From: Gymnorhina tibicen
Lineage: Eukaryota; Chordata; Aves; Passeriformes; Artamidae
NCBI GenBank assembly: GCA_013399875.1
Contig: VXAZ01001668.1
Coordinates: forward strand, 930,001 to 994,000
Direction: 5' to 3'
DNA length: 64,000 bases
Within the stretch, counting starts at the first letter, position 1. Each line of letters opens with the position of its first letter. Below, one piece after another: positions 25,001-35,770 of this stretch. The notes beneath the pieces were generated by a model. That model made no database searches, was not told the origin of the DNA, and was given only the letters and a program-made list of their open reading frames with translations. The position numbers and the translations under genes were made by a program.

Positions 25001-25849
25001 TAGGACCTGTGTGTAATAGCCTGTGTTTCTGGTCTAGATTCCTTGCCAAAATAGCTACACTTAGCACTTGCACAGCTCTTTTCATCTTCAAAGCCTTTCA
25101 CAGATCCAATGTAAACAGCCGGAGTTCCACTGATTTTGGTGGCAAAGAGCTTAGTAGCCTTCAGAAAAGGATTATGCATTTGCATGGAAAGTAGGAATAT
25201 CATCTGCTGCTCTGCTAGCTAAAATTCTATAAAGGTATCAAGCTTCAAGCTAGAAAGCGTTATTAGCTGAATGAGGTTTAGTAACTTTCCTTGTGATCAA
25301 CATGCATATTCCTGGCTATAGTTTCATTGGGTGAATCCAGGATTGATTATTGAATCAATCCTTAAATGTGTTTACAAGAAATGCAATTGCTGAGACCAAC
25401 AGTATTTTTGAGTGCAATTGATTTTGATGTTTTATCAAGTCATGTTACCTGTACGTCCTAATGCTTGTGCCACACGTGTGCAGGTGTTGCTTTGGCAGGT
25501 TTTTTCAGTGTATTAACAGCTTTCAGATTTACTTTGTGATGTTTCATGATATTTAACGAATAAGCACTTTATTTCACTAGTACGTCCTATGCCATAAATA
25601 GCATACCATAAATATATCCTAAATATATACATAAGTATATAAAAGTTTATTATATATAAAAATAGATATGTCTTAAATACGTTGCTATGTTTAACTTGGA
25701 GTGCACTTAAGAGGTCAAGCCCTGCTCCTTCCCCCTGCTCTTTTGTAGAACCAGGTCTGTCTAACCTAGGATGATGTTTATCCACTCTTTTTGCCAATTG
25801 TGTTCTGCTTTTACCTGTTTAGAGACTGATACCCAGTTTTCCTGATAGT
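22081..25849. other. Unique non-coding DNA
   Basis: No gene was recognised. At 22453-22464 a chance frame spells FADD, the reverse-transcriptase catalytic motif, but neighbouring residues do not match CR1 or L2. The stretch 24.0-24.75 kb is pyrimidine-rich on the plus strand. The stretch 25.60-25.68 kb is low-complexity AT-rich sequence made of ATATA/AATA words. Confidence 0.58.
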
Positions 25850-26000
25850 CAGGTGACACTGCTTCTGTAGTGAAAATTAAACCAATTGTTTCCAACTTTC
25901 CTTGTAAATTGTTTGTCTATACTTCTTATGATTCTTGTTGATCTTCTCTGAACCATCTCTAAATTTTCTGCATTTTTCTTAGTGGGATGTGCAAATCCAG
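25850..26000 (-). mobile_element. Old CR1/L3-type LINE fragment (end of reverse-transcriptase ORF)
   Basis: Minus-strand translation contains KKNAENLEMVQRRSTRIIRS, which matches the conserved CR1/L3 ORF2 stretch of the form KKD..LE.VQRRATK.I that follows the polymerase domain. The next residues (DKQFTRKVGNNWFNF) plausibly align with the less conserved region after it. The match is divergent and short, so this is an ancient copy. Boundaries are approximate, and upstream sequence to about 26070 is open but not recognisable. Confidence 0.6.
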
Positions 26001-27462
26001 ATCTCTCAGCTGTGTGTCGAGCAGAATGTCCCTCTCCCATATCTTGCACGTAACACATCTGCCAGTGCATCCCAGAGCAGGCTCATCCTTGTGTGTACAG
26101 TGTGATGGTGGCCATTCAGAAGGTCTGTAGTAACCTCCATTTCTGAGTGATTCTGCTGAACCAGTGACCCCTGAGTCATGTTTTTGTGTTTGATTTCTAT
26201 TTGTGTCTTTATTGAATTTTATCGTGTTTAGGTTGGACTATTACTTATGAACTGGTGCCCATTTGTAATCTGAATTTATTAGCAGGAGGAACAAGCTCTC
26301 CCTGTTGTAGAAATAAGAGTTTCTCCTCAAAACCTGCTTGAGAAGGGATGGATGAGGTGGGGTGAAACTGTTTCAATGGCTGGAATTGCTTTTCCAACTG
26401 CCCTGTTGGAACTGCTCTTCCAACTTTGTCAGGTACTACAAAAGCTTGGGCTTCATCAGAAAGGTTTTTACGGCATGGACATATTGAGATGAAAAGTATT
26501 AGCACTGACTCTGAAAAGAGGGCTACTGCTACATCCGTCCTTTACTTGGCTTTCTGTCAGTCTGGACATCAGATTCTTGAACCCAATCCTCCTGTGGTGT
26601 CCCGTCTTCTCCCAGGTCCCTGAAATGTAAATGTAGATGTGTGTTTTATTTCTGCATGTGGAAAATGAGGCATGGGTTAAGCTGAATTATGTTCACTGCT
26701 CTGGGAACACCATGCAGCAAAGCCAGGATTTTAAGCTGCTGTTTCACAGTTATAAGCCGATGCTTCAGCACAAGTCTGTTCCTTGCATCTGAAATTACCT
26801 CTATAACCTCAGGAATATGAAAGATTTTAATTAAGTCAAACACTTATCTCTTCCAGTGACTCATCTGCTTTTTAGCGGACAATGTTGTCCTTTCTCTTTG
26901 AAGAAGCAGTTTAGACTAATTCCCTTTTAATTTGTGCATTCTGTAGGTCTCTAACCAAAGCCTTCAGAGTCCAGTTCAGCAAACGTGGCCTGGCTCCAGT
27001 GTCCCCAGAGCAAGTCCTTCTGCTGGGGGAGCGCTGCCATTGCTACTGCTGTGCTTCATCCGCAGCAGGCCTGGGATAAAGAGCAATGGAAGTGTCTTTA
27101 GCTGTCTGTATAGGCATCATTCCTGCTGCTTGGAAGAGGAGGTAACAAGCCTGCATCAAAGGGAGATGTCCTGAAAAACATCACTGTGAGCACAAGGCTG
27201 TTAGTGTCTTTTTTGTGAACATATTGTTTGCAGTCAAGTATTTCACTGCTACCTTAAAAATGCAGAGTGCAGAAGGATTCAGAATTAATCCCTTCCTCTC
27301 CTCTGTAATGAATATTCACCTGTTTTCAGCTGTACACCTCCTTTTTGAAGTAACATCTGAGGACTTTATTCTTTTTGCACCCATCAGGGTTCTTCTTAAG
27401 TCTGTCATTCTCTGCTCTTAAATATCTGACACTGACTTTCTCCTGGCTGGTTTTTGTATCCC
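26001..27462. other. Unique non-coding DNA
   Basis: No gene, RNA gene or repeat was recognised. Composition is mixed, with a GC-richer patch at about 26980-27080. Confidence 0.55.
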
Positions 27463-27620
27463 TCATAAAATCCTCCATAAAATCAGACTCCTGTCTCCCA
27501 ATCCTTTTTGATTATTTCTTGCTGCCCATCCAGTGCTTTCTTTTCTCATAATTTCTTCACTGCTTTCAGCTATCTGTTCTCTACACAGGCCAATAGCATC
27601 TACCTGAATCCTCGGAGAGC
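27463..27620 (-). mobile_element. Possible very old CR1 ORF2 fragment
   Basis: The minus-strand frame here contains LCREQI and, 19 residues later, AARNNQKG. This resembles the CR1 ORF2 linker between endonuclease and reverse transcriptase, which has LCR(D/E)..R and later K(D/N)NKKGF with similar spacing. The rest does not align by eye. This is a weak suggestion and could be coincidence. Confidence 0.22.
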
Positions 27621-29024
27621 TTTGGATATTATTTTTCCTCCCTTTCACTTTCATTTAAATGTATTGTGTTCCCAAACAGCTCCAAACTGCCGCAACAATT
27701 ATTTCCTAGGAAGACTGAAGGAGATACTTGTAAATACTTCCAAACTGCTACATTCCTCATTCCTAGCATCCCATATTCCGTCCCTTCTGGATATCATGGG
27801 CAGCTGGCAAGACAAACACGGGCTGTGACTAACCTTGCTTTCTGCCCTGGACACCTCTGTGAAGTAAAATCCTCTGTCTCCACTCAGCTTTGATTTCCAC
27901 ATGGTGCATCTGCTGCTGCACTTCCCTCCAGGATGCTGCCAAAGGAAGTTCTAACTCTGTTTTAGGAAGCTGTAGTGATGGGTGTGTTGTTTCCCTCTTT
28001 CTGCCAGCACGGGTGTCACTGCTGTCCTTGGGCTGCCTCCAGCAGCATCCCTCCAGCTGGAGCCCTCCTGCTCTCCCTGCCCAGGGCCACGCTGTGCCCT
28101 GTGGGGCAGCAGGTTCTGGGTGGCTCTCCCAGGCTGCCTCAGCAAGCCCAGCATGTCCGTGCCCACCCTCTGAGGGTGCTTTTGCAAACCTTACTGGTGG
28201 ATCTGTCCTGGCACCGGGGAAGGCTGCTGCAGTGAAAAGGCTAATCAGGGAGACAAGGATGAAAATAAGTTAATGATATTTAAACCTGCAGTGCTTTCAG
28301 CTGAGAACAGCCCAGCTTTGCTGGTTCAAAGCTCTGCCTTTGTACGGTGGGGAACCATTGGTGTGAACCAGTCCTGCAATGTGCACTTAATGCTTGTCTG
28401 TAAAACACAACCCTGATAAAAATAGCAGCCCCTCAGAGTCTGCTGGGTGTGTAAAGGAATGCACTGTGGTGTATTTGGGATTAAACCCTTTAATAGCACC
28501 CTGTAATTCCACTACAGCACAAAGCATTTTACTTTATATTGGAATATGTCCAGAAAGACTGTTTAGTGGAATAGATTAACAACTTGAATACTAGTTTAAA
28601 TATTTAGATTATCATCCAGTACCCCAGATCCAGGCTCATAAGGAAACAAAGAACCTCTTTCCAGATCCAGAGGACTAGGATATTGATTGCAGGGCTCCAG
28701 CTGCATGGAAATAATGCAATATACCACAGATATATCAGATGTTGTATCAGCTGGGTAATTTTTTATTGCTTTTGTGAAAATGCATCTGTTTTGATGCAGA
28801 TGTCACTGTCCAATGCAAGACCAAAATGAGTAATACCTTCGTGCCTCCTGGTAGTAGTATCTCAATACTGTAGATTAATATTTTTTTTCCTCTTTTGAGC
28901 ATATTATCTTTCATTCTGTCTGGAGCAGTACTGTTTTGTGCATCTGTCACTGATAGTGATGTGCTGGGAGGAAGTGTGAGCATAATCATTTAGTTATGAG
29001 ACACTGAATAAAACAAATGATCTT
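27621..29024. other. Unique non-coding DNA with a GC-rich patch
   Basis: The interval 27900-28240 is noticeably GC-richer and contains short overlapping open frames on both strands (for example 27951-28187 minus and 27975-28235 plus). No domain is recognisable and CpGs are few, so it is not a CpG island. The rest is ordinary AT-rich unique DNA. Confidence 0.55.
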
Positions 29025-29140
29025 TTCATAGATTCGTAGTTTTTAAGTCCAGAAGGGATTGTTGCATTTAGCCTGACCTTCTCTATATCACATCTTTATA
29101 AAGCCAGAGCTGTCTAATAATTTTTTGAGGTCCGTGTTGC
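29025..29140 (-). mobile_element. Old CR1 LINE 3' end (antisense)
   Basis: The plus strand reads TTCATAGATTCGTAG, TTTAAGTCCAGAAGGGATTG and TAGCCTGACCTTCTCTATAT. This matches the reverse complement of the older CR1 3' end known from reptile and bird genomes: tail repeats CATAGATTC, then AAGGCCAGAAGGGACCA and TCTGACCTCCTG-like words. The tail faces left, so the element is on the minus strand. Similarity fades after about 29110 and the right boundary is approximate. It is more diverged than the copies at 8.8-9.3 kb and belongs to a different subfamily. Confidence 0.62.
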
Positions 29141-29588
29141 ATACAATTATGAGTCTCCTGGATAAATACCAGCTGTTGGGATGTTTCCAGCTATGCCTTT
29201 TCCTGAAAAGCCTTCTGTATAATAAAAGGGGACTGATGATGCTCTTTTTGAAAGAAAATTGTGCTACAGGAGCCAGGAATGTAAGAACAAGCTTCAGGTC
29301 CAGGAGGAATGAGGATTTCTGGCACAACTCTGAAAGCAGTTAAGAATGGGTGTTGAAATGAAAAGATTCCCCAGTCTGGCAGGCAGCTTCTTCCGTTTCA
29401 GAGTGGGAGAATCACAGGAAGATCAGGCAGCAGTGCCCCAGAATAGGAGACTTCTCCCTCAGTTTGCAGCAGCTGCTGACAGTGTCCACGAGGAAGGCTG
29501 CTGTGTGTAAAGGTGCAGGAACATTTGTCCCTATGACAGTAAAAGGGGCCTACTTTTTTTCCTTTTCCTTTTTTTTTGTTCTTGTGCG
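29141..29588. other. Unique non-coding DNA
   Basis: No gene was recognised. The interval 29141-29280 might still be eroded CR1, but I cannot align it. T-rich tracts occupy 29553-29578, just before the paired hairpins. Confidence 0.5.
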
Positions 29589-29641
29589 GCTCGTTTCAAT
29601 AACGAGCAGCTTGCCCACAACCACGGCAATCAGCAGCCGTG
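29589..29641. other. Two adjacent small hairpins
   Basis: The first hairpin has arms GCTCGTT (29589-29595) and AACGAGC (29601-29607) with a 5-base loop. The second has arms CACGGC (29622-29627) and GCCGTG (29636-29641) with an 8-base loop. On the minus strand the pair is followed within about 15 bases by an A-rich tract. No known RNA gene is recognised; it is not a tRNA cloverleaf. Confidence 0.55.
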
Positions 29642-30316
29642 TGATGGGTTTCTAATGGGTTTTCTAATCACAAAGGGTTAGAAATGTCCTGCAGTGAGAC
29701 AGGATTTGTGAGGTTTCTACCTCTTTGTGCCAGTGATGGTTAGTTCTGTCAGTGCACACGCTGCAGTGACCGCTGACTGTGGTGGGGAACTGTATTTTGG
29801 TTATGTTGTGTTTTACTCAGAGCCTTGTGAGCTTGACAGGCAGGTCCTGGAGCTCTCTAAATGTTGGTGTCAGTGCTTTTCTGACACCTGCCTGTGCAGA
29901 TACAATTACAGCAGCACAGCCCTATCAGGCCGTTGGACACCATCAATCAATACTGGTTACGGCTGCGGTTCCAAAAGTGGGATGGCAGCAGGACGCCTGC
30001 AAAATGAACCTCCCTTTTCACTCTGTATAGAGCATGAACTGTGTCAGCAACTGCACTGTGGCATCTCTCGTTTCTGAATGCTGTTTCCCTAGAAAATGAG
30101 CACAAAATAACCTTTATCCTGTGGTTTTTTTGTATGTGCCTTGTGCCTGCAAGTCTGTAACAAGCTTTCTTGAGAAAATTGCCTCTCTCCCTTTCTTTTG
30201 TGAGTGACTCAACACATACCAGGTGGGACCCCAGATGTGGAGCCTGAGTGTGGCTGCCCAGATTTCTGTGGGACAGCAATTGAGAGTTCTGATGGTTTCT
30301 CTCCTTCAGTCTGTTT

Positions 30317-30318
<2 letters not shown>
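29642..30318. other. Unique non-coding DNA
   Basis: No gene or repeat was recognised. Plus-strand frames at 29727-30077 and minus-strand frame 29947-30279 overlap and have no domains. Confidence 0.55.

Positions 30319-30375
<57 letters not shown>
30319..30375. repeat. T57 homopolymer
   Basis: An uninterrupted run of 57 T residues. Bird CR1 elements do not end in poly(A), so a run this long is unusual here. It could be the poly(A) tail of a minus-strand retrocopy lying to the right, a simple-repeat expansion, or an assembly artefact. I see no AATAAA-type signal (TTTATT on the plus strand) in the first 30 bases to the right, no retrocopy body and no clear target-site duplication. Confidence 0.95.
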
Positions 30376-30376
<1 letters not shown>

Positions 30377-31739
30377 GTAATTAATTCTGTATTGGGTTGG
30401 GGTTCTCATCACTTCTGAGTGAAATGCTTTCAACCTGATCTTGGATCTCTCTCTGGGAAAAAGGTACTCAGGAGAAAAATAACTTCCTTCTCATTTTGAC
30501 ACAGCCTTCTATACAGCCTGAATATCAGGAAAGCCATTTATAGAGGATGTACAGTAATTGCATGCTTAATATTTCATCAGCTGCATTAAGAGTAATGTCA
30601 CTAAAACCAGGTATAGATTTAAAAGGATCTCTTTTGATTAAAAGTGACTTTAGAGCTTCTTGTGTATAATAATAACAGCAGGATGTATTATCATAGATGT
30701 TGCTACGGGGTTCTGAATTTAATATTTCAACACACATAGACACACACAGAGATTTGCGTTGAGATTTTTGGATGAAGCATATGCTCCTGTTTGGCAGTGA
30801 TCCTCTAATTACACCAGGATTAGACTGGTGTGGAGTAGATTGCTGCAGCTTGAGCCACTCCTCTTTCACAGCCAAGAGATTGGAATATTTTCTGGTAGTG
30901 CAGATCCCATGTTTTCATTGCCATGCTCCAGTTGACAGCTGTAGGAAATAGAGATTAGAATCCAGAGTGGTTTTCTACCAGACTTCCTTCAGCCTCTCGT
31001 GGCAGGATGTCATGCAGTGTTTGGACTTGAGGCAGAAGTGTTTCCTTTGAAACAGTGCTTCAATTCACTTGACTTCTACTGCACCATCTCAGCTACTGAG
31101 AACAAAGATCTGCTGCCAGCTGTCAGTGGGGCTGAAGCCCTTCAAACATGGAAAATAAAAGAAGAAATTTATTGGATGTGTCTTAATAATAAATCTCTTG
31201 AGCTTCATTCTTGTCTTAGAGATGAGAAATAAGCCTTGCAAGAAGATCTTGGTTAAATGGTAAAGAGGAATTCCTCAATAACAAGTGTCAGTGGTCTTCT
31301 TCAGAAAGACCTGTATTATTTGTAGTTTATTTTTATTATTAAGATAATAATTTTGCTAAATATTAGTAATGGATCCACTGGGGTTTTTGGCCAACGACGA
31401 GGAAAAAAAAGGGTTTTTTTAATGCCTGTGGTTCACTGATGATAAATTTCACCCTTTTTCCCAGTTATCATCAGAGCAGGTTTCACAGGTGTCCCCTTCC
31501 AGCTTGAGCATGTGTGCATTTTGAGTTGTGCAGCTGAATTTACGCCAGCAACCAGAACTCATTTCTGTAGGCACAACTTGGGCTGGGCCAAAATGCTGGA
31601 ATTTGTACGTTCCAGGGACTGCTGTACTAAAAGACATCTTAAGAAATCTGGGGGGTGATGCCAAACCGCAAAGAACATCTGTCAGAGGAGTGCTTTATTT
31701 TGCACCATTGGAACTTCAGTCTATCAGTGCTCTAAATAA
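30376..31739. other. Unique non-coding DNA
   Basis: No gene was recognised. The minus-strand frame 30525-30875 (116 codons) lies directly to the right of the T57 run, but it has no recognisable domain. Confidence 0.55.
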
Positions 31740-31782
31740 AATATATATATATATATGTACACACACACATACATACCTATAC
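31740..31782. repeat. Compound TA/CA microsatellite
   Basis: An alternating AT run (31740-31756) is followed by GT, an alternating AC run (31759-31769) and imperfect ATAC units. This is a typical short compound dinucleotide repeat. Confidence 0.92.
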
Positions 31783-33149
31783 AAAAAAGATATGGTTCTT
31801 TCAAGGTTAGGAATGGAGAAATTATTGCACGGAGGATCCCCTGCCTTCAAAATGTGCACACCAAGTGTGGCAAACCATTGCTTATTTTCTATCTGGATCA
31901 ATCACATTGAAGAGTAACGTCAGGCATGCACAGCCACTGTACATCTGCTCTAACTTTTATGGGTGAGGAAGATTTAGGCATCTGACTAAAAAGAAACTCA
32001 GCTTTAGTGCTTACTTACAATTCGAACTGTAATTAGCTGTTTTATAAATGCCATCCTCCACGTAGAGGTAGTGGAGTGAGAAATACATCACTCTGATACT
32101 TCTGGCCCTCCTAACTCTGTTGGGGTGAGAGCAAATATACTGCAGATTCCTCTGAAGCTTGTGGGGCAGGGATTTCGTGGGCAGCACTCACACAGCAATG
32201 CCAGTGGGATACGGCAGAGGTGAAGTCCCAGGTGCCAGTGAGGTGTCAGGTTTATTTCTGGGTATAGAATTAACTTAAACCAGCCATCTGCTTGCCTGTA
32301 GGAATGAATTCTCCTCCCTTTCCCCTACACGTGTCAGTAATCTGTTCCTTTTCAGCTGGGTGGAACTGCCCTTTTCTTTTCCTGTGTTTTGTTTGTACTG
32401 GACAAAACATCTTCAGTTGACTATAGCAGCTCTTTCTACTGGATATTACACACCCATGATTGGAAATTTGGGGGTTTTGTGTCAGGTAGTCGATAACTCC
32501 AGATATATTTTTTGACTAATACCTGTTTTCATAATATTTTAATATAATGGATATAAACAGAGATATACCTATACAATGAAATAGAGTTGTGTCTTAAAGT
32601 GTTTGCTTTATAAGTGTTCAGGGTTTCTCATTTGAAGTTGGCAGAAAAATTTCATTGAAAGACCAGTTAAAAAGAGACAAACAGTCATGGCTAGTTCCAT
32701 CCCTGAGGAACATTTATTTAATGAAGCTCTTACAGGAATTCTAGTTTTTGGTTCAATACAAGGCATACTTAGATGGAAGCCAAATCATCATAATGATATT
32801 AACTGATGTAGCTGCTTAACTCAGCCTAATGCTATCTTTACATTGCAAAACATCAGTGTTAGTTCTTGGTTCTACAACAGAGTTTTAATGAACACAAATC
32901 AATTGCTCTTACTGCTGATCTGGAGATTGCAATTAAACAACTGGTCACTAAAAGGTCAGAAATGCTTACTGTTGGAGAAAGCAATCTCCATCTTGTCATC
33001 TGCCTTTTAGCACTGATTTTAGTACCCGTATTTAAAAGAGAAATAAATCATAAGAACCCTCAATAATTAATGGCTTTGCCTTTTTTCTGCGTGGCATTAG
33101 TACGGTAGCTTCATCCTAGCCTTTCCTGGAATTTCAGCAAATGCTCCAT
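31783..33149. other. Unique AT-rich non-coding DNA
   Basis: No gene was recognised. The interval 32500-32580 is especially AT-rich (ATATT/TAATAT words). The interval 32860-33060 has an imperfect inverted pair (GGAGATTGCAATT and GCAATCTCC). Confidence 0.55.
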
Positions 33150-33335
33150 TTAATGAGGGGATGAGTTTGTGTTTAAATGCTCCAAAGGATTTGGCTTCCA
33201 GCTCTGGGAGTTTTCCAAGCTGTAAACTGTTGATCACTCTTTCAGGCTCCGCTTGAGGTATTGGCTCCTCAGATCTAATTACATCTCTTTGTGATAGAAC
33301 TGCCTGATGTGCTAATCTAAATAGTTTGCATCTGC
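33150..33335 (-). mobile_element. Probable old CR1/L3 LINE fragment (antisense)
   Basis: The plus strand shows words in the order seen in antisense CR1 tails: GTTTAAATGCTCCAAAGGAT, then TTTTCCAAGCTGTAAACTG, then TTGATCACTCTTTCAGG. The last matches the CR1 antisense TTCCA(G)TG..TGACCAC(C/T)CTTTCAG stretch, which covers the last codons of ORF2. A weaker stretch ATCTAATTACATCTC follows where the CR1 consensus has ATCTAATCTAAA-like words. Substantially diverged; ends uncertain. Confidence 0.42.
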
Positions 33336-34321
33336 TCTGTAGGACTAATGTATTTCTCTACACCTAATTTGGTAAAGAAATCCTGAAAATTGAATTTAGT
33401 GGATCTAGGATCACTATAGAGTCTTTATTCCTTTGAATAAACCGCTTTCTGATAATCTTTGTAAACAGTGTGTCAGTACTTTCGTAAAGGATTGTTTCAA
33501 CTAATTTCCTTGGTGCTGCTGTTTCTCCTTCAGTAGTATATTCACTTCTCTAATATTCCCTGAATTCCCCCTGCCTTCCTGAATTCATGAGAGGATCCCA
33601 TCCTTGTACTGCGGAGCAGCGATCTGGGTTTTTTTCTCTTATTTTCTCCTTTTTCTCTCTAGCCATACCATGCAACTTTGCACCTTTCCTTACTAGCTAC
33701 ATCTGCCACTCCCCGTGGGTTGACTCTACTTGCACCTTCTGCCTTGTTTTGCTTCTACCTTCAATCAACCCTTTGATTTTTTAATTTTTTTTTTCCTAAG
33801 AGTATCTTGAAGCCCGGTAAACTGGCTCAGTAAAACTCAGCAAACCTGACTTTGGATGCTATCTAGATGCTCCCACTGTGTGGAATTCTGTGTGCTTTGC
33901 CAGGCAGGATTAGGCTCAGTTGATGTGAATGTGGTAAAAGCGATGTTTTGGGGAGTCTCATGAGAGTGCTGTATGCATAAAGAAAAATAATAGTTTAAGT
34001 CCTGTCCACACAGTGCCAGACTCAGAACTGGCACTGAGGAGTTAGAGAAGAGCCACTGCTGATGGCTCTTAGAAATCATGAGGTCCATGTGCAGTGGCAG
34101 CCACAGGATCCAGGGCGTCCTCGGGAAGGATGCTGAGAGCAAAGCATTGGGACTTGTTTTACTGCTGAGAAAGATATAATCAAAGTTAGTAAAGTCATGA
34201 ATTAGGTGGGCTTGGAAGTGTTTCTCACCAAATTCTGCACTGCTTCTGGGTGGAGGAACTCTTTGAAACTGGTAGGAAATGAGTGTCAGACAGGTGAAAG
34301 AAATTGCTGTTTCTCACAGCA
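33336..34321. other. Unique non-coding DNA
   Basis: No gene was recognised. The interval 33540-33790 is pyrimidine-rich on the plus strand, with an acceptor-like CTCTCTAG near 33662. The frame there (33587-33784) has no recognisable domain. The minus-strand frame 33837-34142 also has none. Confidence 0.55.
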
Positions 34322-34400
34322 GGCAGTGAAATTCTGGGGTGTGTTGTCCCAGGAGATTCAAAATGGAACTAAACACATTTAATTTCATCCAGCAGGTCTG
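34322..34400 (+). mobile_element. Possible very old CR1/L3 tail
   Basis: GTGAAATTCTGGGGTGTGTT, GTCCCAGGAGATTC and CAAAATGGAACTAAACACAT follow the order of the L3/CR1 sense tail (tggaa-t...ctgcc-cagga...gattcaaaaaggactagac). The match is weak and short, and could be coincidence. Confidence 0.28.
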
Positions 34401-34829
34401 AAGTGGATCTAAACAGTGCAGGTAGAGCAGTGTTTTCTGTGTCCCTATTGCAATCGTTACAGATCCTGGAGGAGCAGAGAGACAACAGGCTGCAGAGAGT
34501 GGCCAGGCTCAGATATTGTCCCTAAACAGAGAGCCCTGGCCCAAGGCAGCAGGATTTCTGGGCTAGACAGACCATAGCTGCAGTCTCTGGGGGTATTTCT
34601 TGCACATCCAGGCTACACTGCTCCCACTGTTCAAGCACTAGCCTGGCTTGTTGTGCCAAAAAATCTTACATCACTCAACTGCTGCTTGTTTGTTGAAATT
34701 AAACCTCTGAGAAGCTGGGATCCCTCCTTTCTGCTTGCGTATTTTCCCCCCATGCCTTGTAGAGTACAGCCCATATTTCGGCTTGGGTGCTTAGGTGCCA
34801 CTGTGATTTATGCTGCTAAAAAGGTTTAT
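34401..34829. other. Unique non-coding DNA
   Basis: No gene or repeat was recognised. Confidence 0.5.
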
Positions 34830-35280
34830 GTGCCATACAAATAAATTTATGTACATAATGCACATTAGTTCATTGCTGTCATTGAAATATCTGGACACAG
34901 GCGACTAATTTGAGGCAAGCAATGAAATTTGTGTGATTCAGTCACTATAAGGAGAAAAAGAACCAAGCCTGCGCTGTAAATGTCTTTTTACTTACTTATG
35001 TCAGCTCACTTCCCTTTTCGCATTTCCCTGTCGTGGCGTCATTAATATTTCCATCCCCCCTGCATCTTTAATGATTTACTTGGTTGACCTGCATCATTTA
35101 AAATAGTTTTTCATTATAGTGATTTTCTCATTTAGGTCCCTGGGACATCTCGATATGTAATCAGTTTTCTCTAACAAATGACCTCCTTTAACTTCATTAG
35201 TTCAGAATTAATTTACTAGCATCCAAGATATTGAATGACTCTGATTAGTAAAATACAGCAAAAAAAAAACTAAAGTTCTC
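34830..35280. promoter_or_regulatory. Candidate AT-rich regulatory element upstream of the CpG island
   Basis: About 450 bp of AT-rich, low-repeat sequence with many TAAT/ATTA and ATTTA cores (GTCATTAATATTTCC, CTTTAATGATTTACTT, CATTAGTTCAGAATTAA). It directly precedes the window's only CpG island. The texture is typical of conserved developmental non-coding elements. This is inference from composition and position only. Confidence 0.3.
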
Positions 35281-35397
35281 TTTCATTTATGGTGAAGGCA
35301 AACATTAATTAAACCCTGTATTTCTTTGCTGATTTTGTTCACGCTTGAATTTAATAAAGAGGGGATGTTCGATGGGCTGTCACTAGGCATCAGATGA

Positions 35398-35770
35398 GGG
35401 CGGGGGTGGGATTTCGGGATTTCTCTGTGTGCCACGCTTGGGGAGGGCTGGGGAGGACGTGCCTTTGGCCGGGCAGCGCTGCTCAGCCGGGCACCCCCGC
35501 TGCTCCTGCGTGCCAGCCTCAGCGCCCGGCTTATCTCAGCCTTATCTCGGCATCTCTCCTCCCGGCTTATCTCAGCCTTATCTCGGCTCTCTCCTCCCGA
35601 GGCGCGCCGGTCACCCACGGGCTCAGCCGCACGCCAGCCCCCGGCGCTTCGAGGCTCCGCAGGTTTCCGTTCCGCACATCCGCTGATGGCGTTTTCCTCC
35701 CCGTCCCTTGGCAGCGAGCACCGCACGCGGGGATGGCTGATGGGGCTGTGTGGCATCTCCGTAAGGAAGG
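35398..35770. promoter_or_regulatory. CpG island
   Basis: I count roughly 36 CpG dinucleotides in about 370 bp of clearly GC-rich sequence, against a strongly CpG-depleted background. This is the only segment of the window that meets the usual idea of a CpG island. It contains GC boxes (GGGCGGGGG at 35399-35407, AGGCGCGCC at 35600-35608). Vertebrate CpG islands usually mark promoters, so an unannotated transcript start (coding or lncRNA) is possible. Open frames run through on both strands (35283-35831 minus, 35394-35912 plus), but they look like GC-rich chance frames full of Arg/Ala/Pro/Ser. No clear TATA box, first-exon donor or coding exon is seen. Confidence 0.75.
35525..35595. repeat. 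36-bp tandem duplication carrying four GATA motifs
   Basis: Two adjacent copies of a 35-36 bp unit (35525-35560 and 35561-35595) differ only by one deleted base in the second copy. Each unit holds two TTATCT words (AGATAA on the minus strand), 11 bp apart, giving four at 35531, 35542, 35567 and 35578. TTATCT/AGATAA is the core of GATA-factor binding sites, and the 11-bp spacing is about one helical turn. Both copies lie inside the CpG island. The duplication is seen directly; binding is inference. Confidence 0.9.
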
